Source of the DNA: Struthio camelus
Lineage: Eukaryota > Chordata > Aves > Struthioniformes > Struthionidae
DNA: 64,000 bases
Assembly: GCF_040807025.1 (NCBI RefSeq)
Contig: NC_090954.1
Coordinates: 13,595,501 to 13,659,500, forward strand
Reading direction: 5' to 3'
Shown here: positions 45,866 through 59,039 of the stretch, in pieces
Layout of the letters: the number at the start of each line of letters is the position of its first letter
Position numbering within the stretch: the stretch's first letter is position 1
Notes under the pieces: model-generated
Database searches by the model: none
What the model saw: only the letters and a program-made list of their open reading frames with translations
What the model was told of the DNA's origin: nothing
Made by a program: the position numbers and the translations under genes

Positions 45866-46790
45866 TGCTGCTGTGGCTCGCGGCCGGGGGGATGCCGCGG
45901 CCCCGCAGCTGTGCTCCCGGCCCCGCTCCTGCCCTGGCTCCGCTCGCCTGCTCCAGCGGGGGATCACCTGCCTTTGGGAGCCTTTCCCAGCGAACCTGCC
46001 GTGCCCCCGGGGTGAGAGCGGGGCAAGGAGAGAGCCCGGCGCTGGGGCAGCGAGGGCAGCCGTGCGGGGATGGAGAGCTGGAGTGCAAACGCGCGGACGG
46101 GCGGCTCCCGCGTAGCTGGACGCGGGGTGCTGCAGTCTGTCTGGGTCTCTTACGGCAGCCGCTAGCCGCATCCCCACCCCTGCTTCCAGCACGTCCCTTG
46201 GTCACGGCCAAGCTGGACGTGCCTCCTGCCAACTCTTATTTTAGTGTGTTGTTTCTCAGCTGCTCCTGGCTCTGCGTCCCCGCTGCTCGGGGCTCGGTGG
46301 CCTGCTACCCACATACCAGCGGTCACGCAAGGGTTTATGCCCCCTGCAAGCAAGAGAGCAGCAGGGGAAAGGCCTGGAAGGCCAGGGGGGGCAGGGACAG
46401 AGGCCGCGTGCCCCGCTGCCTCGCTCGGCCCCCTGGGGCGCCCGTCTCTTCGCCTCTCCTCTGCGCTGCTTCAGCAGAAGGCAGCTCAGCGGGAGGAGAG
46501 GCACCTGAGAGACCAGACCTACGCGCTTCTTGGGTGGCTGTCAAGCCCTTGGCTGGGGAGATCCCCGAGCGTGGCCGGCGGGGGAACGGCCTGCGAAGGC
46601 ACGGGGAGCTCCCCTGGTGTGCTTGGGGCTGCGCGAGCCCTTCCTCCCCGTCCGCTGCCCCCGCAGAGGGGGCGGCTGCCACCTGCGAGGTCTGGCTGAG
46701 AAGCGTGGCGTTCAGACTCCCGGCTTACCCCGAGCGTGCGGAGGCAGCAGGAACCTCATCGTTTCAGCGTTTCCCTGCTATCTGAAAAAC

Positions 46791-48400
46791 GAGCAGCGCT
46801 GTAGGTTGGTTGGAAGATTGTAAGACTGGGGAGGGGGGAAGGGCCAAAAACATACCCCCCCCCTCTGGTTCTGAAACGGGGACGTAAAGGTAATTTCACA
46901 ACGGGGAAAGATCCTGCTCGTTGGTAATGTCTCCTGGTCCCCGTTGAGCGTGGCCTGATTACTCCACAGCGCTCGTGAAACGCTCGGCCTTATGCAGCGG
47001 CTGAAGCGTGGGCAGTCCGGGCTCCGCGGGCCGCGTCCGGCAGTGGAGCAGGCGAAGGGGCGGCCGGGCGGGCCGGGACGATGCTTTGTGTATCCGAGGT
47101 TTTCTCCCATGGGCGCCGCGGTGCCGCCGCTCCCGGGCTGCAGCGCGGCTGCTCCGTAGCCGCCCAGCCGTCAGGACAGAGCAGGAAGCAGCCCTGGGCG
47201 TCCAGGGCTGGGTGTCGCGGGACGTTCCCAAGCGCGCAGGCACCCATGGGTGACCCGCAGAGCCCCCCGTATCCTGGCTGCCCTCGGCCACCCTCCGCTG
47301 GAAGGCGGGACAGGCGGGCTGTGCCCGCCGCGGGAGAGGACCGGGAGTCCTGCTGGTCGCTGCGGGCGCCTGGCACCGTGTTTCCCGGCGTCCCCCAGCC
47401 GCGAGGGAGAGGCACCTCCGAGGGCTGCGGGGCTGAGGAAGCCAAGGAGGGAGGGCTGGGGGTGTGTGGCGGGAGGGGTGTGCAACGGCAGGGGTCTGCG
47501 ACGGGAGGGGTGTGCAACGGGAGGGGTGTGCGGCGGGAGGGGTGTGCAACGGCAGGGGTCTGCGACGGGTGTGCGACGGGAGGGGTGTGCAGCAGGAGGG
47601 GTGTGCAACGGGAGGGGTGTGCGATGGCAGGGGTGTGCGGTGGGAGGGGTGTGTGGCGGGAGGGGTGTGCAACAGGAGGGGTGTGCGGCGGGAGGGGTGT
47701 GCGGCGGGACGTTTGGGCAAGCCCAGCAGCCGCCTCGTCCCCACGTGAGCCGCGGGAGAGATGCAAGGCAGGCGCCGGCGCTGCGTTTGCGGCCGCTCCG
47801 GAGCGACGTGCTCAATCCCGGAGAGCGCGTGCCGGCTGGCGCAGAGGGGCGGGCGGGCTGCGGGACGTGCTCCTCGCCCCGCCGGCCCCGTGTCCTCGCC
47901 GTGCCCCTCGCTGCCGGCGGCAGAGCCGCTGCGCGCCCTCGCTGGCCGTTTGTGCCGCGCTAGATGGAGCCCGGCGCTGGCCCCCAAGGCATGCGGAGCG
48001 GCGCCGAGGCCCTGCCGGCCGGTTTGCCAGACCCCCCTGTAGGGTGCCGTGGAGCCGCTCAGCGCGTGAGCTGCTCTCCGGTGCGCTTGGGCTGCCGGGA
48101 TGCAGCCCAGATGAAGAGTCGATCCGCGCCTGCCCTCCCTCCGCCTTCCCGTCTCACCGTGGGGCGGCGGTGGGGAAAAGGACGGGCGGGCAGGGGAGCC
48201 AGGGGATGTTTCCTTTGGCCGGGCGCCCTTGGCCGGTGCCCCCGTCACGGGGTGGGCGTCCTCTGAGCGGAGATGTCACCGTGGGACGGTGGTGCTGGCA
48301 GGCAGCGCGGGCCCGGCCCCGGCCTCCCGGGCCGCAGGTGTCCCAGCGTGAACCGGCTGGCTGGAAGCGCTGGCATTCGGAGGCAGGATGCCTGGAGTTC
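46791..48400. other. CpG-rich intronic block around the minisatellite
   Basis: CpG-dense over 47,000-47,450 and 47,710-48,350, flanking the 16-bp minisatellite. Long open frames exist on both strands (480 codons plus, 429 codons minus) because the repeat lacks stop codons; no domain is recognisable. Confidence 0.5.
47462..47710. repeat. 16-bp G-rich minisatellite, about 15.5 copies
   Basis: Unit TGTGCAACGGGAGGGG with variants at positions 3 to 8 (GCGGC, GCGAC, GCAGC, GTGGC) and at TCTGC starts. Copy 7 is shortened to 11 bases (loss of AGGGG). Because 16 is not a multiple of 3, all three frames are read in turn and give a 48-base, 16-residue periodic peptide on both strands; this is incidental. 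Each unit supplies GGG(A)GGGG, so the array is a strong G-quadruplex candidate. There are no spacers, so it is not a CRISPR array. Confidence 0.95.
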
Positions 48401-51400
48401 CCGTCCTCCTTGGCCCCGTCTCAATGGGACTCTGCGCCAAGCGCGGAGGAGATGTTTGCTCCGAGCAGCCAGCAGCACCTCTTCCAGCCCAGCTTTCACG
48501 GCTGCGTGGCAGCGCAGGGGTAGGGGCTGCCTTGCAGCGGATCCCTGGTTTCACCCATTTTTCCCATCTGTCATGACAATGTGGTGCTTGATGGCACCCT
48601 AAGGAGAGACAGCAGCTTGCTGCCACCTCCCTGCCTCTTGCGAGAGGCCCCTGTTTAGGTGTCCACACCAGCCACCACCAGGAAAGGTCCCAGGAGCTTG
48701 CTCTGATAGGACCCCGCTGTCCCCCGTGGTTCAGAGGCCCCGGGGGACAGCCCAGGCAGGAGCTTTGTGCGGGAGACAGGCGCTTCCTCCCCCTTCCTGC
48801 CTGCTCTGAGGGACAGGGGATGAGGTCAGGGTGGTCTCACGCAGAGTTTTAGTGGGACCAGCTTGGGGCTAACACCTAGTCCCACTCCCCTCTAAATGCT
48901 TCTCCTTGGGGGCATGGGCTGAGGGGGAAGTGTAATTTTGCTTGATTTTCAAAAAAGCCCCATGCTGTCATAGAGGGGCTGCGTGGGGGCAATATGGGGG
49001 TACAGGGTCGATTATGAGGGGGATGATGCTCTGGCACAGCAGCCCGCAGCCTTGCACGAGAACACAGGCAACATCCAGCATTTTAAGGCATCCAGACCTG
49101 GACCCCCCCTTCCTCCTGCTCATCCCTTGGCCTCAGGGCAGCTTGCTGCAAACCATCTCCCACAACAGAGCAGTATTTTGAGCTCTCAGGGCATATAGAT
49201 GCAGTTCTCCATCCTCTCTGGCCTTCCTTGCTGGCCCAGCCTTGAGAATCGACCCCTTCCCTCCCCAGCCCCTTCCCACCGGGGGAAACCATCTCTCTCA
49301 GGAAAGTCGAAGCAAGGACTCAAGCAGGGTGGAGGTCTCCAGCAAATTGTGGGGCACATTTCCTTCCCCTCTGTTCCCAGAGAACGTGCAACAGAGTGAC
49401 AAATCCTTGTGTGACCTGAGCGTTTGGCACAAATGATCGCTTACCCATAGTCCCAGAGAGACAGCAAGTGCAGCCAGATCGATCCCTGGCACCCTTGGCT
49501 ATTCTGGATTATGAAGCATACCTGCATTTCATCAGCAGGAAAGCTACATCAGACTAGATCTCTCAGGAGCTGGCTCATCATCCTTAGTTAGATTTTATGG
49601 ATACTACGGTTTGTCTCATGAAGAGCAAAGGGAATCCCTTTGCACCGAGGGAGCACTTGCTCACTCCAGGCATCCCTAGAAATCCCCTGGGATACGCAGC
49701 TAGGGGATTCAGGCCCATGAGCAGGCCAGGGCCTGTCCTGTTTCTTGGGAGACATTCAAAAAGAGTAGTCTCATAGTAGATTTTATGTTTTGCACCCTCT
49801 TTAAACCAATACGAGCAGAAGAACGAGACCCTGAGAGATACTACACTAATCAAATGCTGAGCACGAGAAGGAGGGTGGCGGGACTCACTGAGGCATTTTG
49901 ATTCAGTGAGGTTTTTTTTAAAAAGCCAGTGCTGGTATCAGCTTTCCCTCTGGGATCTGGCTATAATCCAGGCTGGTCCTCTCAGTACTGATGAGGCATA
50001 GCTGAATTTTGCCAGCCTGGCTGCTGTGCAGTGGCAGGTTTGATCCACCTCGCAGGGGGACGGCTGCTCCTGCTTGCTGCACTACTGTCCTTTGCTTAGA
50101 TCAGCAAGGTGCTGCAGAGACTTTGCCAGCATCGCCTGCCTTTTCTTTGAGATGCTCTGGAATAACTGCTGCTCTTTCTGCAGCTGCTGCACCAGCTGGA
50201 AGCTGCTCCTTGCAGGGCTGGTAAAGAGCACAGACAAATGACCAACCTATATAGCAAATTGCATCCCTCCCGGCTAGGACTGGCTTTTCCATCCCATTGT
50301 TAGCATGGCCTGGGACACGATTGCTTTCTGGTTATTGAGACATCCTCAAAGAAAGAAGGAGTTCTGTTTGAAGTCTCTCACAAGCATGTTGATTTGTGGC
50401 TGAAGGGCCAGTTGGTCTAAAACCTTCCAAAAATGGGTTTGTGGAGATACCAAAGGGCTCCTGCATGAATCCTCACTGAGGAGCCCAGCTATCCTCTAAA
50501 GTCTTTTCCCATCCAGTGGACTGTGCTGCAGTTAGACCAGGACTAGACTGCTTTCCACATGCAAATGGATATACCAGCTCCTGTTTCCAGCAAATTGTCA
50601 GAAGCTTACAGAGTCCTCAGCTTTCTGTCTGTACAGCGGGATGCTAGTGAAAGTACATGCCAAAGGGTAGTATTACAGCTGCCAAACTTCCCCACTTTCT
50701 CCTATCCGCTCCCTGCCCGCTGTCTTTGTGGTCCTGCCGGAGGCGCCTGCGCCCAGCAGGCCTGCCGGAGAGGAGCCGAGCGGCGCGGCCGTGCCGTGCC
50801 TGCGCGCTGGTCGAGTTGCTAATGCTGGCTGAGGTCTGGCAGAGGCTATGGGCAAGGGGAAGCATTAATGCAGGCACCAGGGCTCCTTTCGCACCAAATC
50901 CAGCAGCCGGCACGGTAATAAATGAGGAGTCTATATTTAGATGCAGCATCTGGAGAAGCGTCACAGTGTTGCCAACGAATTTTACTATTCGGCGCAGGCA
51001 GGTTTCCCTGCTCCTCCAGCTTGATGCCGCCTTTGCAGAAAAGCTTGTCAAGGACATGCAGCACTATCCGGAAAAACCCCCCAACAAGAGCCCCACAGAA
51101 AACCCAGCACCCTCATCAAGAGCTTGGCACCTAGCAAAGGAGACGTAGAGCAGAGCCTTCCCCAGGGAGCCTGGCAGAGAGTTGGCTCAGAGCCCATCTG
51201 GTCTGCCAAAAGCCTCATTTACTTGCACAGAAGTTTGTACTAAAGAGACATGTTCCAGGGATGGAGCCATCTTCTGTGCCATCCCAGCCCGGTGTCAGCT
51301 CCTTTCCTGGCAAAGCCAGTGATGCAACCAGCCCAGGATCGCTCTCCCCACACTCTGCCATGAGCTTTGCCTCCTGATTCCTGTGTCCTTTCCAAAGAGC

Positions 51401-52920
51401 AGCACAGAGGCTGCGTCTGCAGCGCGAAGCAATCCTCCCCCTCCAGATTCCCACTGGGGTCCCCTGGGTTGCCCACCATCTGCGGGAGGAGCGCGGGGAG
51501 CCCCTGCTGCAGATGAGCCGCTGGCTTCATTTGGCATTTCAGCACTCTGTCATCGAACGCCGCTCAGAGCTACGCTAATCCATATGGCGCTTAAGCTGCC
51601 AGCAGCAGCCCATCTGCACTGGCCGCGGCAGCGTTAGCAACGGTGGAGCTGGAGCTGGTGTGAGCAGCTGGGGGATGTTTAGGCAAAATTTCCCTGTTGG
51701 AGCCAGGGCTGCCAAGGCCCCCACTGACTCAAACAGAGGCATGTGAACTTCCCTGCAATCCATGCTGAAACTTAAGGAGAGGCAGAAGTGTTGTGCAAAG
51801 GAGGAAGCTGGCTGCTCGGAGCGAAGCCGCGCGTGGCCTGTGCTGCAGGTTTCCTACCGTCCCGGGCAAAGTGAGATTGGTACTGGCATGGGTAGAATGA
51901 GATTTACATGATGATGCATGGTGCTCACGTCCTGGGTTTTTTCCCCGTTCTGCAATGCGTCGGAGGCTATTTGGAGCAGATGCTTTCCTGTGCCAGATCC
52001 TCTCACTTCCTAGAAACTTGGGGACAATTTCTACTAAGTCTGAAACCAGATGCTGAGGCCTTGCCTTCCGTCCTAAGTGTGGCTGAAGAAGCCAGTGGCC
52101 TGTCTGGCCTGTGATAGACATGCTGTCCGTCTCTGCCAGATGCTTCTCTTGTGGCTCACAGCACCTCAGCATTTTGTTATGCTTGCTTCTGCTCAGTCAA
52201 TACCCTCCGTGCTCTGCACCGCTCAAATTTTGATTCCAGCAGGTTGCAAGAAGCAGTTTCCTTGGGTTTCTGCAACCCACCAAGGATGCAGACAGGGTGG
52301 GAAATCCCCACATGGCTGCAGTGATGGGTAAAGCTCATCGGCGACAGGGCAAACAGCCCCTTTCCCACCTGTCCCGCACACCAGGGTTTGCACAGTTTGC
52401 GCAGCCCCTGGCTCTGCTCCCGGCCGAGCGCGACGAGGTATGAGTCTGTGCGAGCCACTCGTGGGCTCCTCCAAGCGCGCTGTGCGTTGGCAGTACGGGG
52501 ATGCTCGAGGACACCTCAAGGTCTGTGAAACCCGCTGGGTTCACAGCTGCATCTTGGTGCTGCCATGCAACACAGTGGGGGGATAGCAGCATGCCACATT
52601 GGGGGATGCCGAGCCCTCGCTTCTGCCCCAAGCTCCCGAGGCACCCGGGGGAGGAGAGATCTTTGTTCGCGGGAGGCCATGTCCTGGTGGGTGGCGTGAG
52701 GAGCCGTGGCGCGTTCAGCACGGAGGACAGAGGCAGCCAAGGGCGCCGAGCAGCCCTGACCAGGCAGCCAGGAGCCAGCAGTGGTTTTAGAAGGGAGAAG
52801 AAGGCACCTGACCGCCTGGCAGCTGTCCAACTGGTTGAAACAGCTCCCATCATCATTTGCATAACCAGACCCGGCTCAGCCCCATCTGGGGATGCGTGGC
52901 TCCACCCGGTCGCCTACGGC
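48401..52920. other. Intron 1 block, no recognisable element
   Basis: Ordinary composition with a small CpG-rich patch at 50,730-50,820. I see no exon, repeat or distinct motif cluster in these 4.5 kb. Confidence 0.5.
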
Positions 52921-52929
52921 TAGAAACTA

Positions 52930-55900
52930 AATTTCGGTAGGTTACAGCCTGAGCGTTGGATCAGGAGGCCGAGGCATCTGCTGCGGAGGTGCGCCCGCCC
53001 TGCCGGCGTTGCAGCGGGGGTGCAGGGGTAGCTCAGACACGCTCCGGTGCGGCTGCAGCAGGGTCTGCAGGCGGCAGGCTCTCCCCTGGGTTCAGCTGCC
53101 CTCCTGCCGAGCAGCGCCGGGCCGGCTGGCCGGCCGCCCGGGGCGCTGCTCCCGGCCAGGGCCGGGGCTGTGCGAGGCTCCCGGCGGTGTCTTGCCGGGA
53201 CCGCGCGTGGCGCTGCCGCCGTGCCGGCGCTGCCTGCCGGCCCGCCGAGCCGCAGCGCTTCTCGCCAAGGTGACATTGGAGGCGAAGCCGCCTGTGCCCA
53301 AGGACACCTGGCTGCATTCCCGCCCGGCAGCCCCGACGGGGAGAGCGGAGGCAGCCGAGAGAGACTGATGGCCTCCTTTGAGCGGGGAGATGGATCAGAT
53401 AAAAGCGAGGCAAAGGCGCAGCGTGGCTGGGTCCCGAGTAACTGGAGCCGCTCACATGACTCGGGAGCCGCTGCCAGGCGCTGGAGCCATCCAGCGTTTA
53501 TGAAGGTGGCGTGTTGAGCAATCGCCTTAACCCCTTCGCGTGCCGGCGCCGGCGTTCGGGCCCGTCCAGGAAATGCCGCCTCCCGCGCTCGGCTCCGGCG
53601 GGGAGCTGACCCCGGGCTCCGGCGCATCCGGCCCCGAGGCGGCTGAGCCTGCGCCCGGAGTGAGGCCGGTTCCCGGGGCGCGAGGCTGCGCGTCGGGATT
53701 TCTAGGCCAGCCTGCCCCAGCGTGCGCGGCTCTAGGTCCATCCCCGCTTTGACTGGGCATGGCGTCAGGAAGGACTGCTCTGGGCGGGAGCGTGGCTGGG
53801 GAGCGGGCCCCGCCGCGGGGGCGCCGGCAGGACGCCAGTGGGTACGAGGGGCTCGGAGAGGTCTGGCCGCAGCCCAGGGGACGCCCCCGTGGAGGCTCCT
53901 GGAGGTCGCCGGCCGGGCTGGTGGGCGCCGGGGGCAAGGCGGGGAGCAGCCGCGGCCTGTCGGGAGGAGAAAGATGTGGTTCCTCGCAGGGGATAATTTT
54001 GAACGGCGTGAAGCTTTGCGTGCGTGCGATCACCCTGGTTTGCATGCACTCCTCAGCTGAGCATTTTGCCCTTAGAGGGATTTTTCTGTCTGGAGATCTC
54101 AGAGCACTTTCTTTCTGGGCTGAGTCACTTTTAAAGGGGTGAGGAGGAGGAGAGGGAGCGCCTGGGTCCTCGGCCCCGTCCCGACGGGGCGGCCTGTGCA
54201 GAACCGCTCGGCCCCGGGGGCGGCCGCGCTCGTGCTGCCCCTTTGGGAGCCCGCTGCCCGCTGCGCGGCCCAGCAGACGCTCCCCGCGGAGCCGAGGAGA
54301 AGGGGCAGAGCGGGCAGAGCCCTGGCCCGGCGGGGTACCAGCCTGTTCCGGGGATAGCGGCGCCCGCAGAGCGCTGCCAGCGCGGACACGTTGGGCTCGG
54401 TGGTGTAACGCTGGGAAATCCCCGCGCAAAACAGGTTATGCTGGGGAAAGTGCAGCTCTGATGGTTGCAGTGTTTGCCCGCCCGGCCCCGAGGAGCCGGC
54501 CCGCGATCCACCCCGCGGGGCTGTGCACACAGCCTGGGGTCGTGAGGCCTGCGTCCTGTTACAGCCTGCTCTTCTTTCACCCTCCCATGCCTCAGTTTCC
54601 CCACCTGATGCCTGCAACAGCACCGTTGATCAATACCGTTGCTGGTTAGTACCATGGATTTCTTAGCTTCGATGTTCCCAGCCTGGAAAACACCCAGCCA
54701 TTTGCCATCGCCTTTCCCTACCTCTCTTTCTACCCGGCCTGAGCCACTGCTGTAGGAAGGGGAGAGGCTGGGGGCTGGCGGCAGAGCTGGGGCCTGGGCA
54801 GGGGCACAGACCCCGCGCGGCAGAGCCGGCCGAGCAGCCGGGCGCACGCTGTGCCCTCCCGCTGGGGTCCAGGGCCGGCGGCCCCGCGGCCCCCCCGCCG
54901 GCCCCTCCGCCGGGCTTCCCGGGCCGGTGGGAGGAACCGTGCCGGAGCAGAGCGATGCTGGCACCGTCTGGGGCGGTGACGTATCTCCTCAGGTCAGGAC
55001 ACCTCCCGGCGCTTTGCAGAAAACGGACAGTAATTTAATGAGGGAGACTGCAGCGCTGAGCTAACGAGCCCAGCATTGGGCGGGAAAATGAGGGATTTTC
55101 CAGTGCAGAGCGTGGGCGCTCTCGGGGCACGGCGGCGGGAACCCCGCTGCCCGCTCACACGGGCGACGGGGCACCCTGGTGAGGGGGACATCGGGGCACA
55201 GCTGCCGCCTGCCCGGGGCTGCCAGGCGGGCACGGCTGGGGGCCGCGCGGACCGCGCTCACGTTCCCGGGGCGGCGGGCTGCAGCGAGCGGCGGCTGACG
55301 ACTGCCAGCCTTGCGCAGGGGGCTGGCAGGGCTCTGGCTCCGACCGCCGCGGTGACCTGGGCCCGGGCACGGAGGAGCAGGCCTGGCAGGATGGTGCGGA
55401 GAGATCCGAATGCTTTGGCCCTTTTCTGCTCAGCACCTGGTGCTTTTCCTCCTCAGACGCCTCGCCGCTCAACCTGAAAACTTTCTGCTCTTGGCGTGGG
55501 AGCTCGACAAAGCGCAGGCTCTTGCAAGCCCCCACACCTGGCAGCGGGGGTGAGCACAGCGTGTTCGCCTGGGAACAATACCTGCTTTTTACGGCTCGCT
55601 GTGTGCTGTGCCGTGCTGTGCCGTGCCGGGGGGAGCTGGCGGCGGAGGGGGGAGCCTGGCATGCCAGCCGCCTGTGCCCGCCGCTGCACCCCGGGGCGGT
55701 GCAGTGCGGCCAAGGGCGGCCAAGGGCTCTCCAGCGGGACCAGGCGCGCGTGCCGGCGGTGCTGGGGACCGCGCGCTCCCCGAGCTCGCCTCCAGCCGGC
55801 CGTGGGGCCGGGCGTGCCCGTCCTCGGCTCGGGGCGACGGGCAGCACCTGAGGGTGCTTGCGCAAGGAGGTGCGCCGGGGCTGTGAGCCGCTCGGAGGTC

Positions 55901-56300
55901 ACGCTAATGCGGGGCAGATCTTCCTTGCGCCGTCTTAACCTGGGCTTGAACCTGCCCCCTCTCCCGCCTTGTGCTGATTAGCGCTAAGACGGTGCTGGGC
56001 TGCCTCACGGCGCAGGCAGCGGCGGCGGGGGGGTGCGGGCGCTGTGGTTTCCTCCACGGGCAGGGGCGGCAGCGGTCCTCCCACGCGCTCCTGCGCGTCT
56101 CTACGAAACCTGCAGGCAGGCGAGAGGCTTCCCTCCCTCCCCTGTGTGCCACCTCCCTGGCCGAGCGGACCGCGGGCGCTCCCAGGACGGAGGCAAGCTG
56201 TCCAGATAGGCCCTGCTCCGCGCAGGACAAACCGCCAGATCTGAGAAGGCGCCGATTGCTCAGAGAAGTTAAAAGCATCCTGGAGACGGTGGCCCTAGAC
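52930..56300. promoter_or_regulatory. Intronic CpG islands (group of three)
   Basis: CpG-dense at about 52,970-53,950, 54,140-54,520 with 54,780-54,950, and 55,110-56,200, with AT-richer gaps (53,985-54,130; 54,640-54,740). A short (GTGCTGTGCC)n duplication lies near 55,602-55,626. No TATA or exon recognised. Frames of about 300 codons on the minus strand are Pro/Arg/Ala-rich and without domains. Confidence 0.45.
54585..54612 (+). repeat. Possible MIR-type SINE remnant
   Basis: GCCTCAGTTTCCCCACCTG matches the sense MIR core GCCTCAGTTTCCTCATCTG at 17 of 19 positions. Not extendable with confidence. Confidence 0.3.
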
Positions 56301-59035
56301 CTAACAAAGTGATAGCGCAGGGCTTTGCTGTACAGCAGTCAGCAGATTATCTCCCCCTTCCCCCCCTTCAGATGTATATGTGAAGGGCCAAGATTCGGCC
56401 TGGCTTTAACCTCAGCTCCCATTTCACGGCCGCGGTTCTGCTGACACAGAGCGCCTCGTTGGGAAAATCCGCCAGAACTTGCTGAAAATTACAGCCTTCC
56501 CTCCGGCTGCGGCAGCGAGAGTTGGGGTGGTGTGCCGAGCTGTTACCTCCCACGAGTGCGACGCTGCCGCCCGCCAAGTCCTGCATTTTGTGTCCCAAGC
56601 CAGGGGAGAAGGGTATTTCAGTAATTATAGCTCATGCTGCACTGTCCTCCCCTCTCCTGTTGTTTCTCAGCCTAAAGATGGAAACGCAGCAAGGAGTGCC
56701 GAGACCACAGCTCCCGCCACCTCACCATCAGACGGAGAGCTCTTGGCCCGTCGGGGACAGCTCTCCCAGCCCTGGCTGGCAATGCAGTCCCAGGGAGGGG
56801 GAGAAGTCACCGCCACTCCGGTGCAAACCCTGGCAGGCACAGGCTCTGCAGAGAGCCTCACCCAGCTGCCCCTCCAGAGCGCTCTCCGGGGCCTGGAGGT
56901 CAGCCCTTTCCAGGCTATTGGCAGACACCATTTTCCTCTACCATTTTCCAGGGGACCCTGGAAGCTTCTTGGCTTTCCCATGTTGCCTTTGCAGGCCCCT
57001 GAGAAGTGGTTCGTGGACTCCCAGGGACCACAGGCCGACGCCATGGCTTCTGGCAAAGGCAAGGGGAGTTTTCCAAGCGGGACGACACTGAGCATCCTAG
57101 CGGCATGCAACGCCTCGTGGAGGAGCATGGGTTAGGGTGCGCTTGCGTTGGCAGCGCGGGCAGCTCTGGAGTTAGAGCGAGAACCCAGTGTGGCAGTTAA
57201 ATGGTGATTTCTACCACATTCCCTATGGGAAACGTCTCTGGTTTCCTCCTAGTGCTATTACTGGTTCAACCTCCCTGGTATTCACAGTGCTGGGAGCTGG
57301 GGAGCCAGTTGGCTCACTGCCTCCTGGCAGGGTTTTGCTCTTCCCCAGTCAGACCAGTGGTGGGGGGGCAGATGAGCCTGTGGGTTTGATGAAGAACCGT
57401 CAGTGTGAGGGCTAATGGTGCCCATGGAGCTAGACTGGTGTTAGCTGGGGAGCACTGGGCAAGGGGAGGATGTCTGCAATATCCTCAGGACAGAAAAGGC
57501 CTGGGAGGGTTGTGCTGTCCCCTGCCCTCTCAGCAGACAGCAGTGCGGTGGGCAGGGGAGGAGGGATGTGGGTCATCTCCATGCCCTGAGGCTGGGTGCC
57601 CCACCGCTGAAGGGAGCCTGCAGGTTGGCGACGAAACCTACGAAAGGGCTTCTGGCCAGGGCACAGGGCTGCTCCTCCTCCAGCCCCTCGCACCCACCTT
57701 GTCCCCAGAGAGACCGTCTCCGCGGCGTCTCTCTGCCCACAGCCGTCATGTGGCTCTTGGCTCCAAGAACATCAGATGAGGAAGGTCTGAAAATAATTGC
57801 CTGGTCATTTTTGCCTTTCAGAAGAAGGGAGCTGCTATTGTGGGGAATTTTTGTGACAAGCAGAGATGGCTAATAGTCAGCTCCTTAATGAGTCAGGCAC
57901 CTGCCCCCCCTCTCCAGTGCAGCTCAGAGTGTGGCGGCGCAGGGAGACGCCGGGGGCTTTGCCCCTCCCCGCTTCCAGCCTGGCTGCGACCCCTGGCACT
58001 TGGCTTCCTCAGCCTGCCTCACGTGGGCAAAGAGTGTTTCCTCCCACCCTCCAGGTGTGGGTCTCCAAGTGGAAGTAGTCCTTCACCTCCTCTTCCCGGG
58101 AAGGAGATGTCTCCATAGAGCAGGAGCTCAGCCTAGATGTGGACTTCCCGTAGGCTGGCACAGGAGCCGGGGGGGACAAAAGCTCTGGGGAAGATGCTGG
58201 TGTGTTTCTGCTGACCCGTGTGTCACCCCAGGTGGGAGGTTCAGGGAAGGTTCTTGATCCAAGGGGAGGGTCCATCATGTGCTATATGTGGTGGTTGTGG
58301 TTTCCAGGCAGTCAGGCATGCAGGGGCTGAGCCCTGCACCCCCAGGGAGGTAGCTCTTCTCCCCAGTGACTGGGTTGGGGCTGTCCAGTGGCATCGTGGA
58401 GGCTTCAAGCCTCCCTGACCCCATCAAATACACCTGCACTTTGCAGGTCCAGCCACGCAGAGCAGATTCCTAGGAGGTTTAATGGGGCTTTGCCATCTCC
58501 AGCTGAACAATCCCCTCCAGGGAAGGTCCCCACTCCTTCCTGGCCCTATAGGCATCATCTGTGCAGAGCTGCTGGGCCAAAACACCTCTTGAAGCTGCTC
58601 TGCTGTGTGACCTCTTGCTCCAGTCCTTCCTCCCCAGCTGGTGCGGCCCCAGGCAATCTCTGCTTTCTTACTGGAGAAATGCTGCTCGGAGGAGGTGAGC
58701 TTTCAACTGGAGCGTAAGAGCTGCCTCCTGGCTGTCTCCCTGTTTCTAAAGCTCGTGGACTGCATGGCCTGGGCTAGAAAGACCACCAAGCTGATGAGAT
58801 CCCAGCTGATTCCTCCTCCTGTGTCTAGCCCTTGCACAGGCTTTTCCAGGTGGGCTCAAACCTTCGTGCTGCTGCCACTGCCCCCATTTGAGATTTCAGT
58901 TCCCCCTTTGTTTTTGTACCTGCCATAGCACATGCCGATCGCCGTTGATCCTGCTTTCTGCTGCGTGGCAGATAGCAAGGAGTTTATCAGGAAATGCCAG
59001 CAGGGTCCCGCAGCGTGTTGAGCAGCCTGATCCCC
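56301..59035. other. Intron 1 block, no recognisable element
   Basis: Ordinary to moderately GC-rich sequence. The frames on both strands (up to 218 codons near 56,480-57,135) show no recognisable domain or splice-bounded structure. Confidence 0.45.
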
Positions 59036-59039
59036 ACCT

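Larger units (their letters stand above)
44390..46790. promoter_or_regulatory. Large intronic CpG island
   Basis: The longest island in the intron, about 2.3 kb, about 19 kb downstream of exon 1. It contains a (CCT)n tract, a (GGCC)n palindromic run, C-runs (C8 at 45,765-45,772; C13 at 45,783-45,795) and a perfect NRF-1 palindrome core (45,856-45,865). This is a reasonable candidate for an alternative PPARGC1B promoter or a noncoding-RNA promoter. ORFs up to 382 codons are composition artefacts. Confidence 0.5.

Noticed and set aside
45637..46785. 382-codon plus-strand frame
   Set aside because: Same reason: CpG-island composition, with equally long competing frames on the other strand.
47462..47710. 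CRISPR array
   Set aside because: The repeats are directly tandem without spacers, and the genome is vertebrate.
46959..48523. Long overlapping frames on both strands (480 codons plus, 429 codons minus)
   Set aside because: They run through the stop-free 16-bp minisatellite and CpG-rich flanks. No domain, splice structure or codon-like pattern; both strands are equally open.
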